A stretch of DNA of 64,000 bases from Siphonodentalium dalli (GCA_032622095.1 CP136067.1:79386705-79450704); one strand, 5' to 3'. Positions 12,286 through 26,600 are shown, counted from the stretch's first letter. The notes: a model not told the origin generated them from the letters alone. Program-made: numbers and translations.

Positions 12286-15200
12286 TTTGCATGCACCAAA
12301 CATAGGCATATTCCATTTTAATAGCAATCTTTTCTAAATCAATATATTAGCTGTTCGTGACCTCATCTACATAAATATTAAACACTAGCAGCGTTACCCG
12401 GCGTTGCCCAGGTTAATTTATGCTGTGGATATTTGTTGGGAATAGAGAATTCTCTTGCTTAAAGAGTTATACGTTTTTTCATAAATTGTATATTCAAATA
12501 GCATCACAAAACATGATTATAACAGTCATGGAATATAAGTAGAGAAGAATAGGGGTCTCGTTCGTTCCACTTCTAAAAATAGAATCTTTGGGGTCTAAAA
12601 TTGGTTGTACTAAAATATTCCCAAAATAACAAAACCCAAAAAAAAATTTCAAAACTTCAAAAATTTATTTTTTCCAAAAATTATTTTTTCCAAAAAATTT
12701 AAAAATTTCCAAACTTCCAAATTATCAAAACCCCAAAATTTCCAAACTTCCAAATTATCAAAACCCCCAAAATTATTTCTCTAAAAAAAGTTTAAATAAA
12801 AAATTTATAACGAGTTTTCGGTTTCTGATAAACTCGATATTAAAAAATGTCGAATGTTAAATTATTTGCGCGTAATATCTTTCGTAATATTTTTTGTTCA
12901 AATATTTTTCATGAATTTATTAATCGATGTTTAGAAATAGCTTTATTGGACATTGTGACCATCGATATGAATGCATACATTCCAGTGTTTTATCGGACGC
13001 AGTTCATATAATTGTCATACCTGAAAATAGACACCATTACTTTTACATAAATAATAAACAGTGTTTATTCTTTACACTCTCTCTATCCCATATGACAGGT
13101 GTGTATTATCGTGAATTATTGGAAGTTTTGAGATGTACTATGTTCAATCCCTAACGGTCGAAAATTGTAATGTGAAATTACAACCCTCCAGAATGAATTG
13201 TCATATTCGCGGTACACGCAATCACACGCGACATTGGTGGTAACAATGTGTCTTTCACACCTTTGCTTTACCAAATGAATTATATTATTTCCCCGGTCAC
13301 AGTTATATGCTATTCAGAAAACATATCGATTTAATGTCTGAACAAACGAGTTAGTATCAATTAAGGTTGATAAACTGTGTCATTCACACGATAATTAGTT
13401 AGCCAAAAACATGCATACGTCCAGGACACTCAATTATAGAAATTGCTTTGATGACATTGTTATAACAACATTACGTAATAACCACTTATCGCCCCACATT
13501 CATACTTACGCTTTGGACATTTTATCAGTCTATCACGTGATCACTAAATGTGGCAATCGGGTATCCACCGATGCCTGCAATTTATTATTTATAATAATTG
13601 GACTCATTGATCTCACGTAAATAATACTCTTAGTTGTTCCAATAAAATAGTTATCAAATTCGATCACCAATAGATTTGACTGTGGAATATAATGACCTTT
13701 AACTTATTTATCGATCTATGTTAGAACATGGTCTTAACAAAAAACTTGACCATAACAAAAATTACCTTACATTTATGCATGAATCTAATTAGACCATACG
13801 TAAATATTGTCAGCTTATCGTCTGATGAGCAAATCCGATGTTTATCAAAAATAGTACAACTTCCAGTTGGTAATTACTCTTACGAATGAAGAGCGTTGAA
13901 CATATACGAAATTACTACACGAATGAACTGAAATTTATATTTTCACATCTTACCAACAACAGATACAGACATAGTCATAGTGTTATACTATCTTACATGT
14001 ACCCATGCTATGACATCATTCGAAGGGGCAATACACTCAAGGAGTTAAAGTGACACGAAACAAGGGACGTGATGTAATATTGGTGTTTGAATCTTAAAGG
14101 AACACAAGACACTCTAAAGGGACACTCATTATGAATGAATGTTAACAATACAAGCGCACGAATGAAGAGCGTTGAACATATACGAAATTACTACACGAAT
14201 GAACTGAAATTTATATTTCACATCTTACCAACAACAGATACAGACATAGGCATAGTGTTATACTATCTTACATGTACCCATGCTATGACATACTTAAAGG
14301 GGGATAATGCACGCACGGTGTGGAATGTTAAAGTGACACGAAACAAGGGACGTGATGCAATATTGGTGTTTGAATATTAAAATGAACACAAGACACTCTA
14401 AAGGGACACTCATTATGAATGAATGTTAACAATACAAGCGCAGTGGTTGAAAGTTAAAATGACAGATCAATATTTAAGGGTCAAATTTTCAGGGCACTTA
14501 ATGCACCTTTTATCATTACGTATCGTTTCTCACTCTACAATTCCCAATAATCCACACACTCTCTCACCCCCCAGCTTATAGATATATAACGAAAACGAGA
14601 ATATCATGTTGATGAAGTTTATTGAAATTTAATCGTCCGAATTGTCATCACTTTCGTCAGAAGTGTCATATGTTACGTCCATGAATTTTTCTAGCATCGG
14701 TTTGTACTTTAATATTGACATTTTCACTGCATCACATTCTCCATAACCATTATTCAAATATTTGTCGACTTTATCCATGACTCTGTTGTGCAGAGTCCCA
14801 TTGCGCAGCTGCAGATACGATACTATTGTCCCAGCATAATCATTCATAAAGTGTATCATATCTTTACTTTTAAGGTCCTTGTCAGCTTGTTCTTTTGCTT
14901 CTGCGTCTTTCGAGCCATTTTCCTTATACGTGTCCACTTTATCACTCCATTCCTCACGTGTTTTATCTCTACTTTCATCACGCAAACTTTTGAAGTATTC
15001 ATCTTCATTCAATTTAATTTCCTTATTCTGACTATCATCCGGGTCCTCAGTTAATTTTCGTTTTAACTTATTTTCTTGACACCAGTTTTTTACGTGTCTC
15101 TGAACATCATAATGATCTGCGAACAAAAGCCCGCATTCATTACAAGGGTACGACATGTCTTCTCGAATGTCTATGTTTTTTTGACGGTTCTTCTTATTAA

Positions 15201-17592
15201 TTTCATCGAGCTCACCAGGTGGCCGTATGTCGTTAGTATAGTCATTATGTTGACCCTGGGGCACAATATAATTATATGTTATGCCCTTCTGTTGACCGGG
15301 GAGTTCTCTGTCATCGTATTTCATCGCATTCTGTTGACCCTGGGTCTCAGTGTCTTTTGTATGTTTTTTCATCCCATTCTGTTCATCTGGGTGTTCTCTG
15401 TCTTTTTGGAGATTATATTTCATGCCATTCCATTCACCCCTATGTTGGTTCGTGTCCTCTTTTAGTACATTCTGTCGCAGACGTAATGTGTCCGGTGTTG
15501 CGGCTTTTAAATCCACCAGTAGGTAACCGTACGGTTCACTCGTCGCTTCCGAAAACTCTCGAACCATACGCTGAGGACATTCAGGATACATCTGTCTTGA
15601 TAATGTTGAAATTAATCCCTTGTCGATTGGGTTATTGAACAATACCAAATATTGACAATTTCGTCGTTGCGTTGGATCTTTGTTGTAGTAGAAATTCTGG
15701 TTCAAACTTATCAAAGATAAGTTCAAATGGTGACTTCCTTCGGAATGCAAATCATTAACTCTCTGGTCTTTTGATGAAGTTTGCATCAAGTCATCGAGTA
15801 TAACTAGATTTTTATACCGGGGGTTGATAAGAGAATCCAAGTTTGCTGGTATTCCTCGTATAAAGTTGACCTGAGGGGTGACGGTATACTTTAATTCGTC
15901 ATATAGGGGCTGCCAATATTTATAAAACCATATTATTCTGTCAGGTGCGGGTGATATTTTTGAGGCAGACTTTTGTAGCAAGGTTTTCACGAAGTATGTC
16001 TTACCACAAGATGTAGGTCCACTTACACATGCCGTGAATGGATGCTTGAAAATAAAATCTTCATGGACATTGGCCATTGGATCATCAAAGCAGGATGTTA
16101 TGTCGCTTTGTTGCTGTGTCCCCTGCTGGTGTTGTAGTATCTGGTGTTGCTGTAATGGCTGTTGTTGTGGCTGATGATACTGCTGCCTGTTGCTGCTACG
16201 GTCTGTTGCTGTTGCTTGGTGCTGCTGCTGTGGGTGTCGGTTAACAAACTCAGTGTGCTTAGATTGTACATGTCTTATCAAATCATGGTTCCTCACATAC
16301 CCCCTAGAGCAAATTGAACACTGGTGCTTCATTTATACTTGACTAAAATGTCTCGGTATATGGATTTCCTTTATACAAATGTTCCTTATAACCTAAAAAT
16401 ATGTCATGTCCGTATGTTTGATAACTTTATGTAGATGAAATAGTCTGCCGGAGAAGCACTGTGTATACGGGGAATCAACAGGTCTTGTCGGTAAGAGAGT
16501 CAGACGAGAAGTGAAGTATCGACTATTAAAACATAGTAATGCGATAGCGAACATCAAACGAGTCTGGACACGCATATCTGTCAAAAGATACAAATAGCCG
16601 TCATTGGTCAATCTATCCTCGGTATCACTTTTCGTTTTACAAAATCAATTTCACCGAGAGGTTCCCTCGTCATTTGTAGTGACGTAATTGGGCCGGCGGC
16701 GGCGGCGGCGGCGGCATTGCGGTATTTGCCGCCGGCGGCGGCGGCGGCATTGCGGTATTTGCCGCCGGCGGCGGCGGCATTGCGGTATTTTACTGCGGCG
16801 GCGGTGCAGCCACCGCCGCCGGCGGACCCCGCAGTAAAATACTGCAATACCGCCGCCGCCGGCGGCAAATACCGCAATGCCGCCGCCGCCGCCGCCGCCG
16901 GCAAATACCGCAATGCCGCCGCCGCCGCCGGCGGCGGCGGTGCCACAATTACGTCACTACAAATGACGAGGGAACCTCTCGGTGAAATTGATTTTGTATA
17001 AGTGTGGTGGCAATCGGCGACTTATTATCAAATTTAGTGCCCACCCCTCCCAATCTCTAATCCAAAAACAACAATTTGGCGTTGTTAAATCGCACAATTA
17101 GATTCCTTGTATCATGAAGAAGAATATATATCAATTGGGTGGAAATCGGCGCTAAAATTAGTTTTATCAATTTTGGTGCTCCTCTCCCCTTCCGTTCATC
17201 CCTGACTCAAACAACGCCACTTTTGACATATTTAAACCACACTGTTGGATTCTTCATATCATGGGGATGATTATATGTAAGTTTTGTGGCAATCGGCGAC
17301 AGAAAAAAAATCTGCCCCCCCCCCCCCCCCGGCAGCCCGGACGCGAACGGTGCGACTTTTGCCATATTTGAACCACGCCATTAGATTGCTCATATAATGG
17401 GGATGATTATATATAAGTTTGGTGGCAATCAGCGACAATTATTTTTTCTGCCCCTCCCCCTTTTCTGCCCCTGACAACAACGGCGTCACTTTAGAAAATT
17501 CTAACCCCGACCATTATCTTTCTCGTAAAAAGTTACTCCTAGTAGACCCCTTTGGCATCATCTAGATGGTCTCCTGTGAATTTCTATAGAAC

Positions 17593-17635
<43 letters not shown>

Positions 17636-20600
17636 TTCGCAAATATAGATATAGATTAACGACGCCATGCTTATTCTAGCCAATCAGCGCACTCATCTTC
17701 ATATTCTAGATCGGGTCCTATGTAGATGAGGTCACGAACAGGAGAGAAACAAATAGGAAATATTTCAGAATTACCCTGTGATTTCTTCGTTATAAAAATA
17801 GATAACGACGAAAAAACATCACTGAGAGCTAGATTTGTTAGTTGAATGTTGATCGATTTTTATCTATAATAAGCTGGAAGGTGGTGATTTCGAAGAATCT
17901 ATCCGACATGTTTCTTTGAGCCGGTTCAATATAGGATTTTACGCTCTCTGGAAACATAATTCGGTGGTCATATTTGTTTTATTAAATGCTATGGATAGAA
18001 ATGGAAATGGACGAGGATTTTGGTATTGATTGAAAGAGGAATCCTTCGCCGACATGTCCGTGGCGACATGGATACCATTGCTCGGATAAATGGGCTAATT
18101 TTCCCTGATTTCCGAGCTTTGGTAAAACGGGTAATTTCGAAAGTTCCCATTGTCCTTTGTTTGATACCATAAACGTAAAGCAGGCGCGTATGTAGTTTTG
18201 GCGTACATGGTTAGGGCGGGCAGCGGAGCAGCGGAGCGCGTTTTTGGCCCGTGTGGGTAGAGGCAGAATAGCTTTTCCCGATATATATGGTTCCTAGCGT
18301 AGTTGAACATTGAAGATGCATAATCCGAATTATATTTGCATCGATATTTGCAATTATTATGTTTAAGTTATATCTATTTTGATGATCAGAGTACTAATGA
18401 ATATAAATTAATGCTCGCAAATTACTATTTCATTGGCTTCGGAGGTAAAACATATTTGATTCGAGTCGAGGAGCCCACCCATCAAAGCTCAGAGTGATCT
18501 ATTTTTGGAATCAATTATTTTCACCACCGATATTATTAAGCGGCCCAGTAAACAGTCGACGAGAAGACCGTCTCCGATCAAATAGCGGGTGAAGATGGGT
18601 AACTCTAAAATCAAGTGGCTTTTTTGTGTCAGATATTCGACAAAGCGGCAAAATTCCGTTGAACAAAATGTTGATAAATAACAGGTTTTGGACAATGTTA
18701 TACTATATAATTGTGGTTAGTATTATTTTTGGGCAATTACTCGATTCTGATTACTGAAGCGGCATTTTTTTTTAAATGTTGTTGTTGTTGGGATCTGATG
18801 ATATGGGGACCATCGAATCGGATTGGGTACCTTTAAATTAAAATATATCATTTGTAGGACTCTTTCTTGGGAATGCGGACGTATTCTGGAAAAAGAACCG
18901 GCGGCTGACGTCAATCGCTCTGGCAAATCTCTCAGCCAATAAAAACATATTGCAGACAATCGTACACGAAGAGCTCGGTCATCTAACATTGGAGATCCAG
19001 AAACAAAATGGGAAGTCGTTCGATATAAAGAAAATTCTGAACTTGGCATTATCAAATACTACATGTTCGTTTGTGTTGGGAAAACGGTTCGATTACGATG
19101 ATCCTGAATTCGTTGCAGCTGTTGAGAAAATGAGCGAAGCTGTGACTACAGCTGGGGCATCTGTCGCCTTGCCGGCGAATTCATTGTTAGGCCAACTCCT
19201 GGCAGTATCTGGAAGTATTCAACAAATATTCAGGGATTCTGAACATATATACAAATTCTTAAAGAAACATGTAGACGAACATAAACGAGATACGGACAGC
19301 ATGCAAAGAACTTTCATAAAAGCTGCCGTAGATCAGAGAAAAGCAGATCAATCAGACAGTGTTCCACAAGGATATGTTCAAGGTATTAGAATTTAGAACA
19401 CAAGTTGTGAATTGTATTGTATATGTGTATATATATGCAGAATCAATATTATGCACGTGGGGACGGACCCTTTACTACTTCTTGCAGTTGCATTTGTATG
19501 ATGGGTGTTCCAAATTTAAATTCCCACATCCACCACCCCTATTTGAATACAAAATTGAATTCCCAACACCAAGAAAGCTCCATTCGCGCTGCGTTGAGTT
19601 GGAATTTTCCAACATATTTAAAACTTTTTATTCGAATAGACAAGTCCAACCAAATACCCCTTATGGCGGGAATGTTTCTAACTGACAGGACTAGTGTCAA
19701 TGTCAGTTTAAATCGTTTACTGAAAATATACACTGTAAAAACAAAAAACTCCCCAGCACGCCATGTTAGGACACCAAAATGCAACAGATTTAGAACACTT
19801 CAATGCGCGTCTTAGTGTTCTATAAAGAACGCATAGTGTTCTATATCACAGGATAATGTGCTCAAATTAGAACGTTACCTGTTCCGTTACTAGAATGGGG
19901 GGGGGGGTAGATAGATATATAGATAGATCTTTATTTGCACAATAATATTAATATACAATACATTAACAAAATAGTAAACAAAAGTATATCATTGCACAGG
20001 AGCAGCATGACCTAACTGGCCGTCTTCCTGCTGCCCCTGAATGATACATGCAATATGAACATAATGATGACGTATTTACAATTTCTCACAGACTATTTGG
20101 TATTTTGATGGCCGGTTGGTGCCTACTTTAATATGTTATGTATTCATTTTAATCAAGACTGGGTTGAATTTTGAACAATGCTGTACTATAATAGAGATTT
20201 TGGACAAGTTTAAGAGATTGTAACAAAACTAGTGAGGTTGTTGCGACAGCCCCGTGTCACATTCGCGGACAACACCGTGCATGTGATACATGGCTATCTA
20301 GGATGTTCAGGGGTGCATAATAATATGAGATTTTTGCCGACTGCAAATGTAGCATAATTTGTTTGCACAGATAACCATTTGAGAATATTTACCTATTAGT
20401 TCCATAGACAATAATTTTTTTGAATGTGTAATTAAATTTACATTTGTTTATTTCGGAATTTATCGAGTTCCACACTTTTGGAAATGAATGCTTTGGTAGG
20501 ACTTCTGAAAAACATGTTCTAGTCTTATTGCTTCTTAATTTATCCGCCTGTCTAGTGTTAACACCGAGGGGATATGTGAAGATATTCTTAAACGATGTGG

Positions 20601-23600
20601 GGAGATTATTTCTAGACCAGTTGTATGTACCACTCTCGGGCTGGTCCCAGGTTCTTAGCATTAAGTTGGCAATTCTTAGAACACGTTGATGAGATTTATT
20701 ATTACAAATATTTACAAAGTCACATCAGGCGGCCACGGAGAATAATACCACAACATCTTCTCACGCTGCACGTTAGTATCTAGTGTGCGTTCAGAAACAA
20801 GAGAGAGCCCCCTTTCAATCCCCGGCTGAAATAGTATATATGGAAATCTGAAAGCCACACCCAACCACGTGTACCAATCTTATCCGTACACGTACTGGCC
20901 TGTCCAAACAGGTTAAGATTTAATACAATCTTTATAGGAAATCACTCACTCGCAACGGAATAGCGCAGGCTATCCAATTTCGGGTCAGTTTCCCACGCAT
21001 AATTTATGGACCTAATGGTAAGGGTATTGACTTCCGGATTAACCTTATATACGCCGGGTAACATTAGAAGTATTACATGTATATAAAGACAGATGCATTC
21101 ACTGTATATATATCTTTGAACATTAGGATATTTTCTTGTTTGAAGAGGGGTACTGTGTGACCCCTATATTTCCAATTAGAATGTTACGTGTTCTATATTT
21201 ATATGGTGGGTGTCCCAATACGAACGGTATAATAAAGTCCACAACAGAACACGATGTGTCCCTGTTTGCACACGGTGTATCCACTTTTGAACACTAGATC
21301 ATGGTGTTCCAAATAGACCACTGAGGCCACGTTCTGGCGCGATTTGCGATACAACAGATTTGGAACACTATTGAAGTGTTCTAATTTGGCAAACAAATCG
21401 CTAAATGTTCTGAAATGAACGTGTCAGTGTTCTGAAGTTGCAAGTGTTTTGATTACAGTTTTTTGGCCGAATGACCCCAAAATCACTCGTTCCCATCTAC
21501 ATGTCATTGTTAACATCCATGACAAATTACATGAAGTTCCGACCAAAGCTACGACCTGTAGCCCGCGTCTATAAGGATTTAGTCATGCAAAGAGTAAAAT
21601 CCAAGATGGCTGCTGACGGCCATGTTTTTTGGCCGAACGACCCCAAAATGACTCGTTCCCATCTACATGTCAATATTAACATCCATGACAAATTTCATGA
21701 TGATCAGACGAACAGTACGACCTGTAGCCCGCGCCAATGGATTGAATTTTGAAATCCAAGATGGCCACTAGCGGCCATGTTTTTCGGCCGAATGACCCCA
21801 ACATGACTCGTTCCCATCTACATGTCAATGTCAACATTCATGACAAATTTCCTGAGGATCAGACCAAAGGTACGACCTGTACCCCGCGCCAAAGGATTTG
21901 GTCATACAAAGAGTAAAATCCAAGATGGCTGCTGACGGCCATGTTTTTTGGCCGAACGACCCCAAAATGACCCGTTCCCATCTACATGTCAATATTAACA
22001 TCCATGACAAATTTCACGATGATCAGACGAACAGTACGACCTGTAGCCCGCGCCAATGGATTGAATTTTGAAATCCAAGATGGCCGCCAGCGGCCATGTT
22101 TTTTGGCCAAATGACCTCAAAATGACTCGTTCCCATCTACATGTCAATGTCAACATTCATTACAAATTTCATAAATATCAGATCAAAGGTATGACATGTA
22201 GCCCGCGCCAAAGGATTTAGTCATGCAAAGGGTAAAATCCAAGATGGCTGCTGGCGGCCATGTTTTTAGTCGAATGACCCCAAAATGACTCGTTCCCATC
22301 TACATGTCATTGTTAACATCCATGACAAATTTCATGAAGTTCCGACCAAAACTACGACCTGTAGCCCGCGCCAAAGGATTTAGTCATGCAAAGAGTAAAA
22401 TCCAAGATGGCTGCTGACGGCCATGTTTTTTGGCCGATCGACCCCAAAATGACTCGTTCCCATCTACATGTCAATATTAACATCCATGACAAATTTCATG
22501 ATGATCAGACGAACAGTACGACCTGTAACCCGCGCCAATGGATTGAATTTTGAAATCCAAGATGGCCGCCAGCGGCCATATTTTTTGGCCGAATGACCCC
22601 AAAATGACTCGTTCCCATCTACATGTCAATGTCAACATTCATGACAAATTTCATAAAGGTCAGACCAAAGGTACGACCTGTAGCCCGCGCCAAAGGAAAT
22701 TGTTGACGGACACACGCACACACGCACACACGGACGACGGACGCCAAACCATGGCAATAGCTCAAACTTACAAAGTAAGTTGAGCTAAAAAGGATATTGG
22801 TTTACCAGTAACCACATGCAGACTACATAATACAATAAATATCTACTTGGCCAAAGTATGAAATGAAGCTGGTAGTGAATACCTTGGCGTCTAATTTCTC
22901 AATAGTACACAAATAATATTATGTCATGCAGCTGCTATTGTAGGACCTGGGGGGGGGGGCATGTGTATAATATAATATCTGATCCACGAATTCATGTACC
23001 AACGAAAAAGCCTTTTGATGGCAGAGCCACGAAATTTGATGCCAACGAAATCAAAGCCAATCGCAGTAATTAAAGTGTGTCCTTTGTCGCATACCGAAGG
23101 GACATAAGATAACCACGCAATGGAGCCGCAAGTGCATTATCTAAGTACAACTGAATGCAATTGAACGGGACCCTTTCTCTCTCTCTCTCTTATAAGCACA
23201 TGTAAGCACCGATCAACCCTGTCAATTGAGCTATTAAAAAGCATGTTGCAATGTGGATACGAAAACAATATTACTTGTTAATGATAAAATATGATTTTTA
23301 TTCATAAACTCAAATTTGAATTTAAGATTTAATAGCGAGTTTGCGATTTCAAACCGGTACGGGTACCGGTACGCGTACGGGTAGCTACCCGTACCGGTAC
23401 ACGTTTTGAAATCGCAAACTGTTTTACCGGTAGAATTCATCACATCGACTGGTAATGTATGGTGAGCCAACTGCAACAAAAAAGATATTATGATATAGAT
23501 TGTTATTCGCGTTATTGGCCTATGTTATACTTGGCGTTATGGGTTGTTGGAAATATGTATTTAGATTACATGTAGATGAGCCCCATGATAATCAGTTGCT

Positions 23601-26600
23601 TTCATCAAGGACGATCTAGGTGGCAGTTGGAAGAGGACGTTGCTTTTCTTTCACTCATATTGGTAACATTTTCAACAATTGGATTCTACATTTCATAGAC
23701 CGATCGAGTGTTGACAATAAATCGGTTGGAATTTTTAAACTTAGAAAATAGATTATGATAGCTCAAATATAAAATTACGTTATATATAGTTAAAATGTCC
23801 AACCAATATTCGGTGTAAAATGTATTGTTTTAGACCAAGGGTCTAATATTGTCCTACATGTACTTTCAGTTCGATATAATACCGCATTGTCCCTTATTTT
23901 AGTTGGGGAATATTTAGTCATATTAAAGATGCATAATCCGAATTAACGCTCCCAAGTTACTATATTTGGCTTCGGGGGTAAAACTAAATATTTGATTCGA
24001 ATCGAGGAACCCACCATCAAAGCGCAGAGTGATCAGATATCGATTTTTGAAGTTTGTTATTTCTTGAATTGTGTAATTATTTTTGGCCCAGAAAAGAGTC
24101 ATCAAACCGACGGTCTCGGACAAAATTGCGGACGAAGATAATTAACTCTAAAATCAAGTGGTAATGCGGCCAAAATTTTATACTATAGTTGACAGCAGTT
24201 AGCATTATTTTGTTGTAATTAATCGATTCTGATAACAAAAGCGTATTTTGAAGAAATGTTCTTGTTGTAACTTTATGATATGGGGACCGTCTGATCGGTT
24301 TGAGTAGCTTTAAGTAAACCCTTGTTTGGAATCTTTCAACAGATCGAAGGGTCGGCCCGTCGGGGCAAGGGAATATTTATCCCAAGAATTGGGATTGTTG
24401 TCGGGATCTAAACCCGGAGGTAAGTTGAAATTAACTTGGTAACAAAAAAGGTGTCAAAATGTAGTCTGTTTATTATACGGATTGAATAAAGAGCGTTTGC
24501 CTCACTTCTGTGCGAAACACAGAAAACAGCTGAAACTCGCTCTACTTATATGCTTAGATTTTGTAGAGTATTTATAGGTATTTCGTGTATTTGGCGACCT
24601 ATATTATCCCCACTACAGTATACACAAGTATTGTGGTTCAAATGCGCCATGTCCGTTCAGATAGTAAATATATATTAAAATGAGAAATCAGTCCCCACCT
24701 ACATACGATAAGGTAACTAAATGGTAATTGTATTCAAATGTGCAATGCATAGATAAATCCACGATATATTTATGTCCTTGTACAATGGGTTGAGACAGGG
24801 ACGTGACGACATGGGTGTCTTAACCCCCCCCCCCCCCTCCCCAACTTTGGTCAAATGTTCAACATTTGGAAATTTGATATGACTGACACAACATTTGTTG
24901 GAAATTTCACACAAACAATAGGTTGAAATTGTTTTCGTAGTTTGATTTTCGAACAATTTATTAGTGGATAATTTGTAGTTTTTAGACCAACATTTGCATA
25001 TTTCCCTATTTTTGGTAACAAAATTTGGACTGAAATGACTGTCAGAAATAGTTGGAAATTGTTCAAGCTTGGGGGGGGGGGGGTGTCAGGTCTCAAAATT
25101 TCCAACAATTGGAAAGCTTGATGCCAGCCAAGGGGAGGGGTGGATTTACGCGCAAACTTGTGAATTTGATATGGTTCGAGATGTGTAGTTAGAAATTCGA
25201 AGGTGGACACCCTTCCTAACGCGCAGACCATCTATAGCCACGTCCCTGCAATGGGCGTCTATAGCACCATCTACTCACTCTATTAATCACAACCTGTCAT
25301 TAATGCAGTGAACAAAGTTGTTAGTGAAAAAAAATCGGCCTTCCGTATTTATCTAAATGATAGAAGCCGCCTCGAGAATTTGAACACAAATCCTGGATTA
25401 AAATGACAACTTTATCAATAATATTTGCCCATGAAATCTTTCAATAAATAGGTTAACGCATAGCTGACTGGAAGTTCATGGAATTCATGGACCCTTGAGT
25501 GAGAAAATCGTAATGAAAGGCTACCGGTCAATTAGACAAATCTACCCGTTTCAATTCGCTATCGCTTTATGTGCTGCATTGAAAGTACCCAAGTGACCGT
25601 GACGATGTTCACAGATTTACCCGTACCCGTTCCCGTCGAACGGGTATCGCAAACTCGCTAATAATACTAGCAACAAACATAAATGTGGATGACTAAAATT
25701 ACAGAGTTTGACAGGGTACAATGTCAGATATATTCCATAATGTTCAGTTGCGCAAATATGTGGGAACTTATTATTATGGTATCGAGTAGTTTCTCTAACA
25801 AGGCAGTTCCAGGCAACATTTGGGCGCCAGCTTTCTGCTGATTGTTGGAAGCTTCTTATTCACGGTCATCACCGAATGCTCCTTGTACAAATGAGTTGAA
25901 TGTTGGCAGGGGAAGGCCTTTAACTTTAGAAACCATTGCATCATGATCTGCTTAAAAAATATAAAATGAAATTTCTGTCAGCATTCAAGTTTGATCATTT
26001 GACATAATACCACAATAGATACAATAAGTGCATTCTAGAATCTAGACTACCGGTACATGTATATAAACCACATTTGTAAATTTACTGCGCAAACTCATGA
26101 ACGTTCACATTATTTATTTTATTTTTTACAGAGAGTTCCGTCATACATGTAACTATTGTGTGATTATGCTGGCCGAATATTCATATACAATCATAAAGTA
26201 AATATAATTCGGTTTCGTCCTGTGTCCCATGATTTCTTATGAACGAACAATCTAAAACATGAATTTTATCTATTGAATTATATATACGGTTACAGGGACA
26301 CAAAAACTTTCACTTTTGAGGTCTACTCGTTGTTTTGGAGAATGACAAACATGATTATGACAATCGTTATGATGAGTGTCCCTCACCGAGGCTCAGAACA
26401 CACATAATCATCACATGTGGCTGTCCAGTTCAAGCTAATAAGCAGGTCTATTTCATTCCGCAATGAACTTCTTCTTTGGTAAACAGCTTACAGTCATTTG
26501 CTTACTATTAGAAGCCGGGTCACTCTCACTTTTGAAAAGAAAACTCACTAAAAAGGCCATATCAATCAGTGAGTTCTAACATGCTGCTTTTATCTCTGCT

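Larger units (their letters stand above)
12351..17741. mobile_element. 5.4 kb composite element carrying an A32-type ATPase gene
   Basis: A perfect 23-bp inverted repeat, starting 'ctgttcgtgacctcatctac', lies at 12351-12373 and 17719-17741. Inside it are a head motif at 12388, a 276-bp tandem duplication, the minus-strand ATPase gene, a 361-bp palindrome, a four-unit ~137-bp array, a (GACA)n run and the end 'atagatatagatta'. No matching target duplication flanks the 23-mers. Either this is one element with short terminal inverted repeats, or a ~5.27 kb element (12388-17659) inserted into a small MITE whose ends are the 23-mers. It sits within P450 intron 1. Confidence 0.55.

Noticed and set aside
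14788-15638. Plus-strand frames of 88-129 codons
   Set aside because: They lie antisense to the 567-codon ATPase frame, which has recognisable motifs; these are shadows.
16608-17001. Alanine/tyrosine-rich proteins on both strands
   Set aside because: They are translations of the (GGC)n palindrome. The two strands give near-identical peptides because the DNA is its own reverse complement.
12351-17741. Complete Polinton/Maverick
   Set aside because: No protein-primed polymerase, integrase, protease or capsid frames; inverted ends are only 23 bp and no 6-bp target duplication is seen.
18455-18480. tRNA-type B box (gattcgagtc) hinting at a tRNA or SINE
   Set aside because: No A box at the right distance and no cloverleaf. 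The motif lies in a dispersed repeat and is weak evidence alone.
23925-24420. Duplicated P450 exon 2 region
   Set aside because: Only intron-type sequence is shared; the segment after the repeat has no exon 2 similarity.
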